Source: Ruminococcus sp. zg-924
Lineage (GTDB): Bacteria > Bacillota > Clostridia > Oscillospirales > Acutalibacteraceae
DNA length: 44,795 nucleotides
Reading direction: 5' to 3'
Assembly (NCBI RefSeq): GCF_024433635.1
Contig: NZ_WNJZ01000019.1
Coordinates: forward strand, 1-44,795
Shown here: positions 22,640 to 32,116 of the stretch, piece after piece
How the letters are laid out: each line of letters starts with the position of its first letter
Position numbering within the stretch: position 1 is the stretch's first letter
Translations under genes and position numbers: made by a program
The notes under the pieces: generated by a model
Database searches by the model: none
What the model saw: only the letters and a program-made list of their open reading frames with translations
What the model was told of the DNA's origin: nothing

Positions 22640-25054
22640 TCATTTTACAACAAAGCTTCTTCTTGTCGGCTTTTTCTCCCACTTACCTCTGCCGAGCAGC
22701 ATATACACTGCAAATGCCAAAACCGCCGCACCGCTTATAATCAAGCCAAGCTGCAAACCCGGAGTTTTGTAGGTAAACTCAATCTCGTTTACCTGCCCTG
22801 CTTTTACCCTTACAGCCATAAAGCCGACGCTTACCTTCTCAACGTCCACACTTTCGCCGTTTACGGTTGCGCTCCAGCCCTTTTCAAACGGCACAGAGAA
22901 GAACATCAGTTTATCGCTCTTTTCAGCCGTCAAATCGGCTGTTGCATTAAAGCCGCTGTTTGTATACTCAAAGCTTGTGCAGGTAAGCGACTGTCTTTCC
23001 TTGCAGTCGCCAAAATATTCTGCCCCTGTATAGCGGAAGCTTTCGCCGTCTGTCAAGGCTTTTCCTATAATGTCCGAGTATTTCACAATCTGCTCGTCGC
23101 TTAGCACCATTGCCTTTAAAAGCGCCAAATGCCTTTTGCTCTGTGCAATCTTATCAAAGTTCGTTTCGGAAATATATTCATCAAACGTAAATCCCATTGG
23201 GATATAATATTTATTCTCATAAACCGAGTATCCGTTCATTCTGCCGTAGTATTCATATCCCGGCATCTTCATTTTGCCGTCGGAATCCTCAAACGAGTTG
23301 CTGTCGTCAACATAGTCAAACAGCCAGTGAACCGACAAAAAGCTGCGCAGTCCGTAAACCGTAGTGTCCGGTCGGGAGCCTACGTCCCTTGTAACGCCCA
23401 CCTTCGGATAAAACTCCATAACAGAGCCCGGCACAATGCTGTGGAATGCCTGAATTGTCGGAATTTGGTAAAACATCGGCACATTGTCCATACACTCATA
23501 AAAGTCCGACCTTGCAACGTCTGTGTCGGGCAGGTTTATTTCGTCCTGCTTATTAATTACGTGCGGTATAATATAACTGTGCGTATTATAGCTATGTGCC
23601 TTGCCAAGCGTAAGAAGGTACAGCGAGCTTGCAACGCTGACAACACAAACACAGGCGTAGCACACTTTTATAAACTTATTTCTGTCCTTCTTCCATATCT
23701 GCAAGATAACAAAGAGTATTGCAATGCAGATAAGTGATATTGCAACATACGCCCAGAACCTGTCAGGATATTCCATAAGTCCGTATTTTGTAACGTCCTG
23801 CTTTGTTTCGCTGTCACGCTCGGTATACGGCATAAAGCCGATTCCGACAGCTACTGCAAGCGTTATTACGGTTGACCATATCAGCGACCTCTTCCAGTTT
23901 ATCTGAGTGCTGTCCAGAGCCTTTACGGTTGCAAGCACCATTATCAGCGTGAGCATATAGAACCAGCGGGCATAGTAAACTGCGTTAAACATTTGAAAAG
24001 CGCTGTTTAAAATAGGCACAAATGCAAACACAAGCAAAAGCACAATAAGCTTTTTTATCCAGCTTGTGTACTTCTTCGACTGCAAAAATGCGATAGTACC
24101 CGTCATACCAAACAGCGGCAGGTACAGCGAAATACTCGCCCACTTTGAACCCGAACCCGGCGTAAAGTTCGGACGAGCCGGAATATCCGGCAGAAAGAAC
24201 ATACTTGTAAATATATGCATATATCTTTGCACAGGCGAATACAGCAGAGCGTCCCAGCCTGCCGGTGCGTTTGAAACTCTCGGATTCTGCGTAACCGCCA
24301 GCACAGTAGGCACAAGCAAAACTGCCGTTGCCGCAAAGCCGATAACAACCTCAACTGCAAGGCGTACAAACACACGCAAATTAACCTTAAAGCCGCCTGT
24401 AATAACACGCAAGAACCAGTAAATTACAACAAAAACAACCTGACCTACAAAAAAGTAATAATTGAACAGACAGGCGCAAAACACAGCAAGTGCAACTATT
24501 CCTCGGCGGTTTGTTTCCATATACTCGTCAATAGCGGCAAGCAGAAACGGGAAAACAAGGATAGCCTCGTGGAAATGGTTAAAGAAAATATTATATATTG
24601 AAAACCCCGAAAACGCATATAGTATGCCGCCGATAACGGCATAGTGCTTGTTTCTTACATATCTGCGCAAATAAAGATAAGCGCCAAGGGAGGCAAGACT
24701 CATTTTCAGCATAAGAAGCGGAGCCATCATATACGGCACAGCCTCGCTTGGGAACAGCAGAGTAAGCCAGAAGAACGGACTGCCTAAATTATAAAACGTG
24801 TATGAGCCGATAATGTTAGCGCCCAAATCGGTGGTATTGCTCCAGCCGATATTACCGCTGAGGATAGAATCGTGAATCATCTGATAAAACGGAATCTGCT
24901 GTACGTTGAAGTCACCGTAATACAGAAACAAGCCGTAGTCATACACAAGGAACGGCAAAAACATAAAAAGCGCCATAGCCAACGGCATAAAAAACGCAAG
25001 AAGCTTAAACTTTCTGTCTTGTATGCGATACTGCGGTAATCTTGAAGCTTTCAA
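22640..25054 (-). CDS. yfhO: YfhO-family polytopic membrane protein (probable GT-C type)
   Basis: 804 aa from a TTG with AGGAGG upstream. About 12-14 TM segments with the YfhO signature: MPLAMALFMFLPFLVYD, YGDFNVQQIPFYQMIH and GYTFYNLGSPFFWL-like loops. A large extracellular C-terminal beta domain (about 540-770) includes FSVPFEKGWSATVNGESVDV, then a final TM and a basic tail (RGKWEKKPTRRS). In Bacillus YfhO is needed for glycosylation of lipoteichoic acid with an undecaprenyl-linked donor. The neighbouring tar/licD/LCP genes fit an envelope-glycopolymer role. Confidence 0.85.
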   Translation of the reverse strand: MKASRLPQYRIQDRKFKLLAFFMPLAMALFMFLPFLVYDYGLFLYYGDFNVQQIPFYQMIHDSILSGNIGWSNTTDLGANIIGSYTFYNLGSPFFWLTLLFPSEAVPYMMAPLLMLKMSLASLGAYLYLRRYVRNKHYAVIGGILYAFSGFSIYNIFFNHFHEAILVFPFLLAAIDEYMETNRRGIVALAVFCACLFNYYFFVGQVVFVVIYWFLRVITGGFKVNLRVFVRLAVEVVIGFAATAVLLVPTVLAVTQNPRVSNAPAGWDALLYSPVQRYMHIFTSMFFLPDIPARPNFTPGSGSKWASISLYLPLFGMTGTIAFLQSKKYTSWIKKLIVLLLVFAFVPILNSAFQMFNAVYYARWFYMLTLIMVLATVKALDSTQINWKRSLIWSTVITLAVAVGIGFMPYTERDSETKQDVTKYGLMEYPDRFWAYVAISLICIAILFVILQIWKKDRNKFIKVCYACVCVVSVASSLYLLTLGKAHSYNTHSYIIPHVINKQDEINLPDTDVARSDFYECMDNVPMFYQIPTIQAFHSIVPGSVMEFYPKVGVTRDVGSRPDTTVYGLRSFLSVHWLFDYVDDSNSFEDSDGKMKMPGYEYYGRMNGYSVYENKYYIPMGFTFDEYISETNFDKIAQSKRHLALLKAMVLSDEQIVKYSDIIGKALTDGESFRYTGAEYFGDCKERQSLTCTSFEYTNSGFNATADLTAEKSDKLMFFSVPFEKGWSATVNGESVDVEKVSVGFMAVRVKAGQVNEIEFTYKTPGLQLGLIISGAAVLAFAVYMLLGRGKWEKKPTRRSFVVK

Positions 25055-25080
25055 AATTCTGCCTCCTATAAATGAATTTT

Positions 25081-25127
25081 TGCCTACGGCAAAGTATAAT
25101 CTGCCTTATATCAGGTGGAATATTTGT
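25081..25127. repeat. Dispersed intergenic repeat, family 2, copy 2 (inverted)
   Basis: On the minus strand CAAATATTCCACCTG then TATAAGGCAGATTATAC matches the block at 2047-2085. It lies in the yfhO leader. The rest of 25055-25360 has no gene, only GC-rich imperfect palindromes near 25160-25215. Confidence 0.5.
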
Positions 25128-25228
25128 TTTGTAAATATAAAATCTGTCTTTTGGTCAATTTAACGTCGGGCTTTGCCCACGCCGCAATATTGCCGCCCGA
25201 CGGCACAAGTCGGCATTATATAAATAAC

Positions 25229-25234
25229 ATTATA
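25229..25234 (-). promoter_or_regulatory. Probable extended -10 promoter of yfhO
   Basis: Minus-strand TGTGGTATAAT is an extended -10 element; the -35 is weak (TGCATT, 17 bp upstream). Distance to the TTG start is about 175 nt. Confidence 0.4.
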
Positions 25235-25289
25235 CCACACAAAATCGTTTAATGCACTATTTTGAGAACATTTAACAAATAATTAATTG

Positions 25290-25319
25290 TTGAAAACCAC
25301 CCTTCTTTTGGTGTAAAAT
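25290..25319 (+). promoter_or_regulatory. Promoter of yfbR
   Basis: TTGAAA (25290-25295), 18 bp, TAAAAT (25314-25319), with a second TATAAT at 25322-25327. Confidence 0.5.
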
Positions 25320-25360
25320 GATATAATACGGATAAACAATGAATAAACACGGAGGAAAAT

Positions 25361-25939
25361 ATGAAAAACAACACCTTTTATGCTATGCTTTCACGAATGA
25401 AATACATAAACCGCTGGGGACTAATGAACTCGACCCGACAGGAAAACCTGAGCGAGCACAGCCTTGAAACGGCAATAATCGCCCACGCTCTTGCATTAAT
25501 AGGCAACAAGCGGCTTGGAAAACACATTGACGCAGACCGAGTTGCGGTTATGGCAATATTCCACGATTGCAGTGAAATAATAACAGGCGATATGCCTACC
25601 CCCATAAAATACTACAACGCACAGATAAAGCTGGCATACAAGGAAATTGAGTCTGCCGCCGCAGACAAGCTGCTTAGCCGTCTGCCTGAGGATTTAAGGC
25701 AGGAGTATGAGCCTTTATTTGACGAGCAGGAAAATCAGCTTTTGCACCGCTATGTTAAGGCGGCAGACAAGCTGTCGGCTTTAATCAAGTGCATTGAGGA
25801 GCTGAAAATGGGCAACGAGGAATTCAAAACCGCCAAGCAGTCGATAACAAAAAGCATTGAAGCAATTGGTCTTGATGAAATAAAAATCTTTATGGAAGAG
25901 TTCCTTCCGGCTTATTCGCTGACCCTTGACGAACAGTAA
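25361..25939 (+). CDS. yfbR: 5'-deoxynucleotidase YfbR-like (HD domain)
   Basis: 192 aa. HD-domain residues: H33 in LSEHSLETA, H68-D69 in FHDCSEIITGDMPTP, and a later Asp in AADKLSALIKCIEE. The RMKYINRWGLM start and the ITGDMPTP motif are characteristic of YfbR, which dephosphorylates deoxyribonucleoside 5'-monophosphates. RBS GGAGG. It is transcribed opposite to its neighbours, alone, and ends at a terminator (25973-26007). Confidence 0.9.
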   Translation: MKNNTFYAMLSRMKYINRWGLMNSTRQENLSEHSLETAIIAHALALIGNKRLGKHIDADRVAVMAIFHDCSEIITGDMPTPIKYYNAQIKLAYKEIESAAADKLLSRLPEDLRQEYEPLFDEQENQLLHRYVKAADKLSALIKCIEELKMGNEEFKTAKQSITKSIEAIGLDEIKIFMEEFLPAYSLTLDEQ

Positions 25940-25972
25940 GCTATCCGTCAATGCAATATACACAACAAAAAC

Positions 25973-26007
25973 AACCGTCCAACTGCCCCAAGTTGAACGG
26001 TTATTTT
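25973..26007 (+). terminator. Terminator of yfbR
   Basis: Stem AACCGTCCAACT/AGTTGAACGGTT (one G-U pair) followed by ATTTTT. Confidence 0.8.
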
Positions 26008-26076
26008 TAACTTATAATCTTTTTCTAAAGTCGGGCTTATATAAATTATTCCCGCAAATTCATCAAAACATTTCAA

Positions 26077-26101
26077 AGCAGAGCATACCTCTGCTTTTTT
26101 T
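26077..26101 (+). terminator. Second plus-strand terminator
   Basis: Stem AGCAGAG/CTCTGCT with a 5-nt loop followed by TTTTTTT. It lies about 75 bp beyond the first terminator and 3' of the convergent U32 gene. Confidence 0.65.
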
Positions 26102-26137
26102 ATTGCCAAAATGTGTTTATCCCGCTTTAATCACGCT

Positions 26138-27364
26138 TTAATCACGCTTTTTTCTCAGCATACTTCCTGCGGGAATGTTACAGCTTGTTACGGCTTTTAA
26201 CCTCTGCATCGGGTGCGGTGCGCTGTCAACGCTTTCGCCGTATTCGTTGTACATTTTCTCAATCACAACGTCAAACGGTATTCCGCCGGGCGGCAAAACG
26301 TCGAGCGTGTCGCCTGTAAAAAAGCGGTTGCGCTGAATAATTTGTGCGTCTGTGCCGTTTGAGCTGTCGCAGGTTGCAACAAAGTCATAGTGGCGGATAT
26401 ATCCGCCGTTTTCGGTGTTCTGCCCAGGCTGACCGCCAAGATAAAAGCCCTGCGAATACTCACGGTGGCTTATTTTTTCAAGCTCCTGTCTTATACGCTG
26501 ATGAACCCTGTAATCATCCTTACAGCCGCCGCTGTAAAAGCCGTCGACTGCATGGCGGTATGCGTTTGTAACAACAGCCGCATAATACGCAGATTTTGCT
26601 CTGCCCTCTATCTTAAGGCTTGAAACACCTGCCTTGTAAAGCTGAGGAATGTAGTCGATAAGGCACATATCCTTGGAATTATACAGGTATGTTCCGCCGT
26701 CTTTTTCCTCAACAGGAAAATACTGCCCCTGCCTGTTTTCCTCATAAAGATGATATTTCCAGCGGCACGGCTGGGCGCAGTCGCCCCGATTAGCGTCTCT
26801 GCCGGTCATATAAGCAGAGATAAGGCACCTGCCTGAGAACGAAACGCACATTGCGCCGTGAACAAAAACCTCAATTTCAAGCTCGCTTGGTATATGTGCT
26901 CTGATGTCGGCAATCTCGTCAAACGACATTTCCCTTGCAAGCACAACTCGGCTTGCGCCTAAATTATAAAATGCGTTTGCGGCGGCATAGTTTACTATTC
27001 CCGCCTGAGTTGAAATATGGCACTCAACAGCAGGAGCATATTTCTTTGCAAGCTCCAGCACTCCCAAATCGGCAATTATAAATGCGTCAACGCCAATGTG
27101 CTGACAAGCGCTGAGGAAATCGGGCAAACGTGCAAGCTCGCTGTTTCTTGGCAGAGTGTTGCAGGTAACATATATTTTACTTCCTCTTGTATGAGCATAT
27201 TCAACCGCCCTTGCAAGCTCGTCTGCGTCAAAATTTTTCGATGCAGTTCTCATACCGAATTCGTGTCCGGCAAGGAAAACAGCGTCTGCGCCGAAGTCAA
27301 CTGCCTTCATAAGACATTCCATATCTCCGGCAGGCGACAAGACCTCCATTTTGTTGTTATCCAT
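26138..27364 (-). CDS. Peptidase U32 family protein (tRNA/rRNA hydroxylation type)
   Basis: 408 aa. MEVLSPAGDMECLMKAVDFGADAVFLAG at the N-terminus, VECHISTQAGIVNYAAANAFYNLGASRVVLARE in sections, the U32 signature EVFVHGAMCVSFSGRCLIS, and the cysteine motif GDCAQPCRW. Members (TrhP, RlhA) are prephenate-dependent tRNA or rRNA C/U hydroxylation enzymes with an iron-sulfur site rather than peptidases. TrhP is the nearest role by length. It starts 11 bp after mltG stops; in Bacillus a U32 pair also lies near mltG (yrrL-yrrN-yrrO), which supports the TrhP reading. Confidence 0.85.
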   Translation of the reverse strand: MDNNKMEVLSPAGDMECLMKAVDFGADAVFLAGHEFGMRTASKNFDADELARAVEYAHTRGSKIYVTCNTLPRNSELARLPDFLSACQHIGVDAFIIADLGVLELAKKYAPAVECHISTQAGIVNYAAANAFYNLGASRVVLAREMSFDEIADIRAHIPSELEIEVFVHGAMCVSFSGRCLISAYMTGRDANRGDCAQPCRWKYHLYEENRQGQYFPVEEKDGGTYLYNSKDMCLIDYIPQLYKAGVSSLKIEGRAKSAYYAAVVTNAYRHAVDGFYSGGCKDDYRVHQRIRQELEKISHREYSQGFYLGGQPGQNTENGGYIRHYDFVATCDSSNGTDAQIIQRNRFFTGDTLDVLPPGGIPFDVVIEKMYNEYGESVDSAPHPMQRLKAVTSCNIPAGSMLRKKRD

Positions 27365-27375
27365 TATATCCGCCC

Positions 27376-29220
27376 CTACTGTGTATCGTCAGCATCTCTG
27401 AGCCCTGCCTTAATTTCATTCTCAATTTGCTGGCTGTAAGTAACTGCATAGTAAGCAACAGCCGCCTCTGTGTCTGTTGCCGGCTTATGGCAGAAGAAGT
27501 AATATTCAGTCGAGTTCGGGTTGAGTGCAGCGGCAATTGCCTTTTCGCCGGGGTTGCATACAGGTCCCGGCGGCAGACCCGTAATCTCGTAGGTATCGTA
27601 GGAGCTTTTAAAGCTGTCCTTTATATCGTCGGGAACATCGTCCTTAGACAGATACGGGTAGAAAACCGTAACGTCAGACTTAAGCCTGTTCACATCGTAG
27701 TCGCCGTAAGGAGTCATACCGCCTGACGAATCTGTTGAAAGACGGTTATAGAATACTGAAGCAATGTTATACATATCGTGCTCGTCAGCCGCCTCAGCCT
27801 GAACAAGTGAAGCCACATTGATAACCTGGTCAATTGACATTCCCTTAAGCTCGGCGTACTGGGCAATAGTCATTTCCTCGCTGTAACCCGAATAACGCTT
27901 TGTTTCAACATAAATCTTCTTATTGAAGTTGTCGAGGAACTTCTCAACAACGTTGTCTACACTGTCATTTATAAAGAATGTGTAGGTATCGGGGAACAAA
28001 TAACCCTCAAGCTTGTAATAACGCTCGTCGCTGTTTTGAATTGCGCCGATAAACTCGTAATCCTCATCAAATTTATCGCTTGAGCAAGCCTCCAAAAACT
28101 TCTCCATTGAGCATACGCCGTTTTCCTCCAACAGCTTTGCAATCTGGCGGGCGTTAAGACCCTCTGTAAAGCGAACAGAAATTGTTTTCTTCGGGCCTGA
28201 GTTATATATAAGGAAATTTAATATAGCCTCATAGTCCATATTAGTTTCCATCTGGTAGCTGCCCTCAAGGAACGGCTCGCCCGCTTTTGTAATGGAAGCG
28301 TACAGCTTGAAGAACAGCGGCTCCTTGATGACTCCGCTTTCAACAAGAATATCAGCTACCTCATCAAGCGTTGCATTTGCAGGAATGTCAACGCTCGCTG
28401 TCTGAATCGCTTGCGACGCCGCAGCAGAGCCTGCCGAGCCTTCTGCGTCTGTACTAACGGTTGTCGGGCCTGCTCCTCGGCTTATTCCGAGCATATCGTT
28501 AGTTCCTCTTATAAAGAACATACCCAAAAGCACAGCGACAAACACAACCATAACAAGCCAAACAAGCTTAAACATACAGCCGTTTCGCTTCGCCTTTTTC
28601 TTGCAGCGTTTTTTAACGCTCTTTTTGTACGCCTTAAGGCTTTCCTTGTCGGCAAGGTCCATATTTTTCTTTATCTGCTCGTCGCTGTAACTGCTTATAA
28701 CAGCCTCGTCCGCTTCAAGCTCTTCATTTTCCCTTTTAGCCGTTGCAAGGGCGTCAAGCTCCTCCGGAGTAAGCTGCGACTCGTCAGACATTCCAAGCTT
28801 TGCCTGTGCCCTGCCTGCAAGACGCTCAATCTCCTGTGTTTGGCTTTCACGGTGCTCCTTCGGCGTGAAATTCTTTATAGCCGCATTCTGCTCGGCATAG
28901 GTTTCAAGCCTTGGCTCCTTTTCCTTTTTCACACTGTCAAGGTCAGGCTCAACATACACAGGCGCCTCAAAGCGATTTTTCTTTTTCCCCTGTAATTTCG
29001 CAGCATCGGCTTTGCTCGGCTTCTCGCTTTCAGACTTTTTTACCTTACGCTTTATATCGCCCAAAAGCTCGTCCACGCTCTCCTCCCTAACTTTTGAGGG
29101 TGGAGCGTCGTTAAAGCCGTAGTTGTCAATGTGCAGCTTAAAGCTCTGAACCTTCTTTTTTCTCGCCTCGGCAACAAGCTCCTCCGAGGTCAGCTCATTA
29201 CCCTTATTTTCATCACTCAT
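27376..29220 (-). CDS. mltG: Endolytic transglycosylase MltG
   Basis: 614 aa, longer than typical MltG (about 340-400) because of an N-terminal cytoplasmic extension of about 215 charged residues (KKKVQSFKLHIDNYGFND..., EAVISSYSDEQIKKNMDLADK). A TM helix follows (about 217-235), then a LysM-like part (DIPANATLDEVADILVESG) and the YceG catalytic domain with LVQAEAADEHDMYNIASVFYNRL (catalytic Glu) and YNTYEITGLPPGPVCNPG-type substrate loop. It cleaves nascent peptidoglycan strands at the membrane. RBS AGGAGG. A hairpin at 29234-29255 sits just upstream. Confidence 0.92.
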   Translation of the reverse strand: MSDENKGNELTSEELVAEARKKKVQSFKLHIDNYGFNDAPPSKVREESVDELLGDIKRKVKKSESEKPSKADAAKLQGKKKNRFEAPVYVEPDLDSVKKEKEPRLETYAEQNAAIKNFTPKEHRESQTQEIERLAGRAQAKLGMSDESQLTPEELDALATAKRENEELEADEAVISSYSDEQIKKNMDLADKESLKAYKKSVKKRCKKKAKRNGCMFKLVWLVMVVFVAVLLGMFFIRGTNDMLGISRGAGPTTVSTDAEGSAGSAAASQAIQTASVDIPANATLDEVADILVESGVIKEPLFFKLYASITKAGEPFLEGSYQMETNMDYEAILNFLIYNSGPKKTISVRFTEGLNARQIAKLLEENGVCSMEKFLEACSSDKFDEDYEFIGAIQNSDERYYKLEGYLFPDTYTFFINDSVDNVVEKFLDNFNKKIYVETKRYSGYSEEMTIAQYAELKGMSIDQVINVASLVQAEAADEHDMYNIASVFYNRLSTDSSGGMTPYGDYDVNRLKSDVTVFYPYLSKDDVPDDIKDSFKSSYDTYEITGLPPGPVCNPGEKAIAAALNPNSTEYYFFCHKPATDTEAAVAYYAVTYSQQIENEIKAGLRDADDTQ

Positions 29221-29233
29221 ATAAACCTCCTGC

Positions 29234-29255
29234 CGCTGCGTTAAAATACGCAGCG
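29234..29255. repeat. Intergenic hairpin between the cyclo-ligase gene and mltG
   Basis: Perfect 7-bp stem CGCTGCG/CGCAGCG with an 8-nt loop, directly before the mltG ribosome site. No T tract, so not a classical terminator. Confidence 0.4.
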
Positions 29256-29831
29256 TTAATCAGTATTATAAACAGCCTTATCTGTTATTATCATATCAAC
29301 CCTGCGGTCGGTGGTGTACCGAGGCAGGCACTCAGTTAAAAATTCATCGGCGCACAAGCCGACTGTAACCCCGCCAAAGCGTGGCAGAAATCGGTCGTAA
29401 TAGCCCTTGCCGTAACCCAAACGAAAGCCCGAATAATCAAACAGCAAGGCAGGAACAAGGCAAATGCCGCTTAAATCCTCAGCGGCGGCAAGGCCCTCTA
29501 TCGGTTCTTTAATGCCATATGCTCCCGTTAATAAATCCTCTGCCGAATTTATGTAGTAAAAGTCAAGCTTATTTTCGCTTACGCATTTCGGAACTGCAAC
29601 CGCCTTATTTTCACTCAGTGCGTGATTAATTATGCACTGAGTATCCACCTCGCTGCCCATTGAAACATAAGCAAAAATCTGCTTTGCGCTCTTGTATTGC
29701 GGCAGTGAGATAAGTCGCTCAAAAATTTTAGCGTCAATCTCTGCCTTTTCAAAAGCTGAAACAGCGCTGCGCCTTTGGCGGTGCAGCCGCCTTAGCCTTG
29801 ACTTTTCTTCCTTAATATTGTTTATCTGCAT
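29256..29831 (-). CDS. 5-formyltetrahydrofolate cyclo-ligase
   Basis: 191 aa, normal length. KSRLRRLHRQRRSAVS at the N-terminus is the ATP-binding start of the family; the C-terminal GFRLGYGKGYYDRFLPRFGG is the hallmark motif. It converts 5-formyl-THF to 5,10-methenyl-THF at the cost of ATP. The ATG overlaps the stop of the DJ-1/PfpI gene (ATGCAGATAA, 10 nt), so the two are translationally coupled. Confidence 0.92.
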   Translation of the reverse strand: MQINNIKEEKSRLRRLHRQRRSAVSAFEKAEIDAKIFERLISLPQYKSAKQIFAYVSMGSEVDTQCIINHALSENKAVAVPKCVSENKLDFYYINSAEDLLTGAYGIKEPIEGLAAAEDLSGICLVPALLFDYSGFRLGYGKGYYDRFLPRFGGVTVGLCADEFLTECLPRYTTDRRVDMIITDKAVYNTD

Positions 29832-30364
29832 TGCAGAGCTTCACGCACCTTGCGGCTTTTCTCCTCGCCTGCCAAAAGTGCGGCAACGGCAAGACCAAAC
29901 TCAATAGCCGCACCTGCTCCCTTGCCTGTAACAATTTTGCCGTCAGTCACAGCAAGCTTGTCTTGGCAGACAACTGCACCCGTAAGCTCCTGTTCAAAGC
30001 CGGGAAAGCAGGTTGCTTTTTTGCCCTTAAGCACGCCCATATGACCTAAAATTGACGGTGCGGCACATATAGCGCAAACAGGCAAATCGTTGTCTACACA
30101 GTATTCAACGCACGCCTTTACAATTGGCGACTTTTCAAGGTTCAGCGTACCGGGCATACCGCCGGGCAGCACAACCGCCTCAAGTCCGTCTGTTGTAACC
30201 TGCGAATCTGCAATATCAGGCACAACCGTAATTTGGTGCGAGCCTGTTATACTGTCGCCGCCGACACCGACTGTCTTAACATCAACGCCACAGCGACGGA
30301 GTATGTCAACCGGAGCGAGAGCCTCGGTTTCTTCAAAGCCGTCTGCAAGAAAAACGTATACCAT
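29822..30364 (-). CDS. DJ-1/PfpI family protein (YajL/ThiJ-like)
   Basis: 180 aa. VYVFLADGFEETEALAPVDILRR at the start (the acidic residue near E16 assists the nucleophile), VVLPGGMPGTLNL, and the nucleophile elbow VCAICAAPSILGHMG with the conserved Cys. Members act as glyoxalases/deglycases or chaperones; the exact activity is not decided here. RBS AGGAGG eight bases upstream. It forms an operon with the cyclo-ligase gene. Confidence 0.9.
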   Translation of the reverse strand: MVYVFLADGFEETEALAPVDILRRCGVDVKTVGVGGDSITGSHQITVVPDIADSQVTTDGLEAVVLPGGMPGTLNLEKSPIVKACVEYCVDNDLPVCAICAAPSILGHMGVLKGKKATCFPGFEQELTGAVVCQDKLAVTDGKIVTGKGAGAAIEFGLAVAALLAGEEKSRKVREALQCR

Positions 30365-30375
30365 TATTATACCTC

Positions 30376-31230
30376 CTAATCAAAGCTTAGTCCGAGATAA
30401 GCGTTATATTCAAAATCAAGCGGAAATTTGTTATCATTAAGCGGCAAAACCATACCCATTTTTACGCTTCTGCCGTTAAGAATACCTGATGGACAGCGAA
30501 CACTGAGCCTGCTGACTCCCAATTCATCTCCGAGAGAACACAGCAAGCTTTCGGCAAGCTCCTGCTTACACACAAGCTCGTTTACAAAAACGCCGTATGC
30601 GTCTGACGAATAGTACGCATAGCCGTATTCACAGCCAAGCACACCGCCGCCGTAGCAGGCGTTTACCTCGGCGCATGCCTTCAAATGCGATTCGTCCCAA
30701 AGCACACTGCCCCTTATACTCTTACATATATTAAACCTTAAACCCGACCATATGTCAAATGAATTTTTTGTTAAACGGCAGGTGTTAAAGTGTTTTTTTC
30801 TGTTTTGCTGTATATCGTAGTCAAAAACAGTCGAATGGTAGGCTTCACGGTAACCAAGCCGACTGTAAAATGAATAAAGCTCCTCGCTTGCAGGCTCTAA
30901 AACCGAGTAGCAGTCGCCCTGCTTTTCAGATTGAGCAACTGCAAAGCGTATTAGCTGCGTCATAACGCCCAGACCTCTGTACTCTTTCTTAGTAGACGCA
31001 CCCATAAGGTAGTGAGCCTGAGCAGTGGCACTGTCAAGTGCAATTTCACACGGCAAAAGGTAGAGCGCCGCTATTATTTCGCCGTTAAACCTTGCCGCAT
31101 ATGCATATTTAATATTCAGCACAGCCTTGAACATTATATCCGTTGCCGACGTGCTTTCATTAAAACAGGCGGAATACAGCGACTTAAGCGACTGAACGTC
31201 GGCATAATCGGGTCTAAAGCACTCAGCCAT
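30376..31230 (-). CDS. GNAT family N-acetyltransferase (Eis-like)
   Basis: 284 aa from an ATG that overlaps the upstream DUF2156 stop by 8 nt (ATGGCTGA). N-terminal GNAT domain with GASTKKEYRGLGVMTQLIRFA (acetyl-CoA loop) and a Tyr-containing SRLGYREAYHSTVFDYD end. The long C-terminal part (about 160-284) resembles the second GNAT/SCP-like half of Eis-type proteins. Substrate unknown. The coupling to a DUF2156 protein suggests related acyl or aminoacyl transfer chemistry. Confidence 0.8.
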   Translation of the reverse strand: MAECFRPDYADVQSLKSLYSACFNESTSATDIMFKAVLNIKYAYAARFNGEIIAALYLLPCEIALDSATAQAHYLMGASTKKEYRGLGVMTQLIRFAVAQSEKQGDCYSVLEPASEELYSFYSRLGYREAYHSTVFDYDIQQNRKKHFNTCRLTKNSFDIWSGLRFNICKSIRGSVLWDESHLKACAEVNACYGGGVLGCEYGYAYYSSDAYGVFVNELVCKQELAESLLCSLGDELGVSRLSVRCPSGILNGRSVKMGMVLPLNDNKFPLDFEYNAYLGLSFD

Positions 31231-32116
31231 TGCGCACACCCTCCCACTGCTCAAGCAGTATTGCAGGCTTGTACGACAGCTTTGCACGCCTTAAGCCCTC
31301 AATGCCCATATCTTCCTCACGGTTGATAAGCTCATAGTCAGTGAGGATTTTGGCGAAATAGCAGTTAACAGCAACATAAAGTCCCTCGTAGCCGTCAAGT
31401 GCCTTTTCAAAATGCGTTACAAACGCTCTGCGGCTTATCTGCTCGCCCATAGTCATTGCAACAGGCTTGCCGTCTATTCTGATAATTGCACCCTTGAAGT
31501 TAAGACGATCAAAATCGTCAAGAGCCAGCTCGATTGCACGCCTTTCAGCAATGGCACTGTCGCTGACGTCTGCGCTTTCATACCACCGGAGTGCAACGGC
31601 AAGTGCGTCTGCCTTGTTTGTGCTGTCAATCGGCTCAAAGGTATAGTTATATCCTGCTTCAAAGCGGTTTAAGTGGTTGCGCTTTGAGTGAAGCTTACGT
31701 CCGGCAAGGGTTGCAAGCTTTTCTGCTTCGTAAATGTACTCCGCATTGTCACGCTTTTGTTCAAAAGTGAAGCCGCCGATAAGCGAATTTATATATTCCG
31801 CCTGCTCACAGTTCAAGCCGACAAAGCAAAGCGGAAAGCCGTTTTCCTCGGCGTAGTCCTTAAGAGCAAGCAAAGGCTCCTTAACGTCGCCAACACCAAG
31901 GGGGAACGCAAAGCTTACGGAGCCGTTATTTTTAAAATATCCTCTTAGAATAAAATCTCCAAAGCGGCAGAGCTTTGTGCCGTAATAATGCGCCCAGATG
32001 TAGTTCACGCCAAACGGTGCGGAAAGCGTTATTTGCTCCTCACGCTCATTCACAAGCGAAAGAATACTGTTGTACCAATCTATATCGTCAATTCTTACAG
32101 TGCTGAATTCAAGCAT
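31223..32116 (-). CDS. DUF2156 / LPG-synthase C-terminal-type protein
   Basis: 297 aa. It has the soluble GNAT-like fold of the phosphatidylglycerol lysyltransferase C-terminal domain: PFGVNYIWAHYYGTKLCRFGD, RGYFKNNGSVSFAFPLGVGD, AGRKLHSKRNHLNRFEAGY and HFEKALDGYEGLYVAVNCYFAK. There is no membrane flippase domain, so it is the stand-alone type whose acceptor is unknown. Two overlapping GNAT-fold genes (this and the next) form the operon. Confidence 0.8.
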   Translation of the reverse strand: MLEFSTVRIDDIDWYNSILSLVNEREEQITLSAPFGVNYIWAHYYGTKLCRFGDFILRGYFKNNGSVSFAFPLGVGDVKEPLLALKDYAEENGFPLCFVGLNCEQAEYINSLIGGFTFEQKRDNAEYIYEAEKLATLAGRKLHSKRNHLNRFEAGYNYTFEPIDSTNKADALAVALRWYESADVSDSAIAERRAIELALDDFDRLNFKGAIIRIDGKPVAMTMGEQISRRAFVTHFEKALDGYEGLYVAVNCYFAKILTDYELINREEDMGIEGLRRAKLSYKPAILLEQWEGVRNG

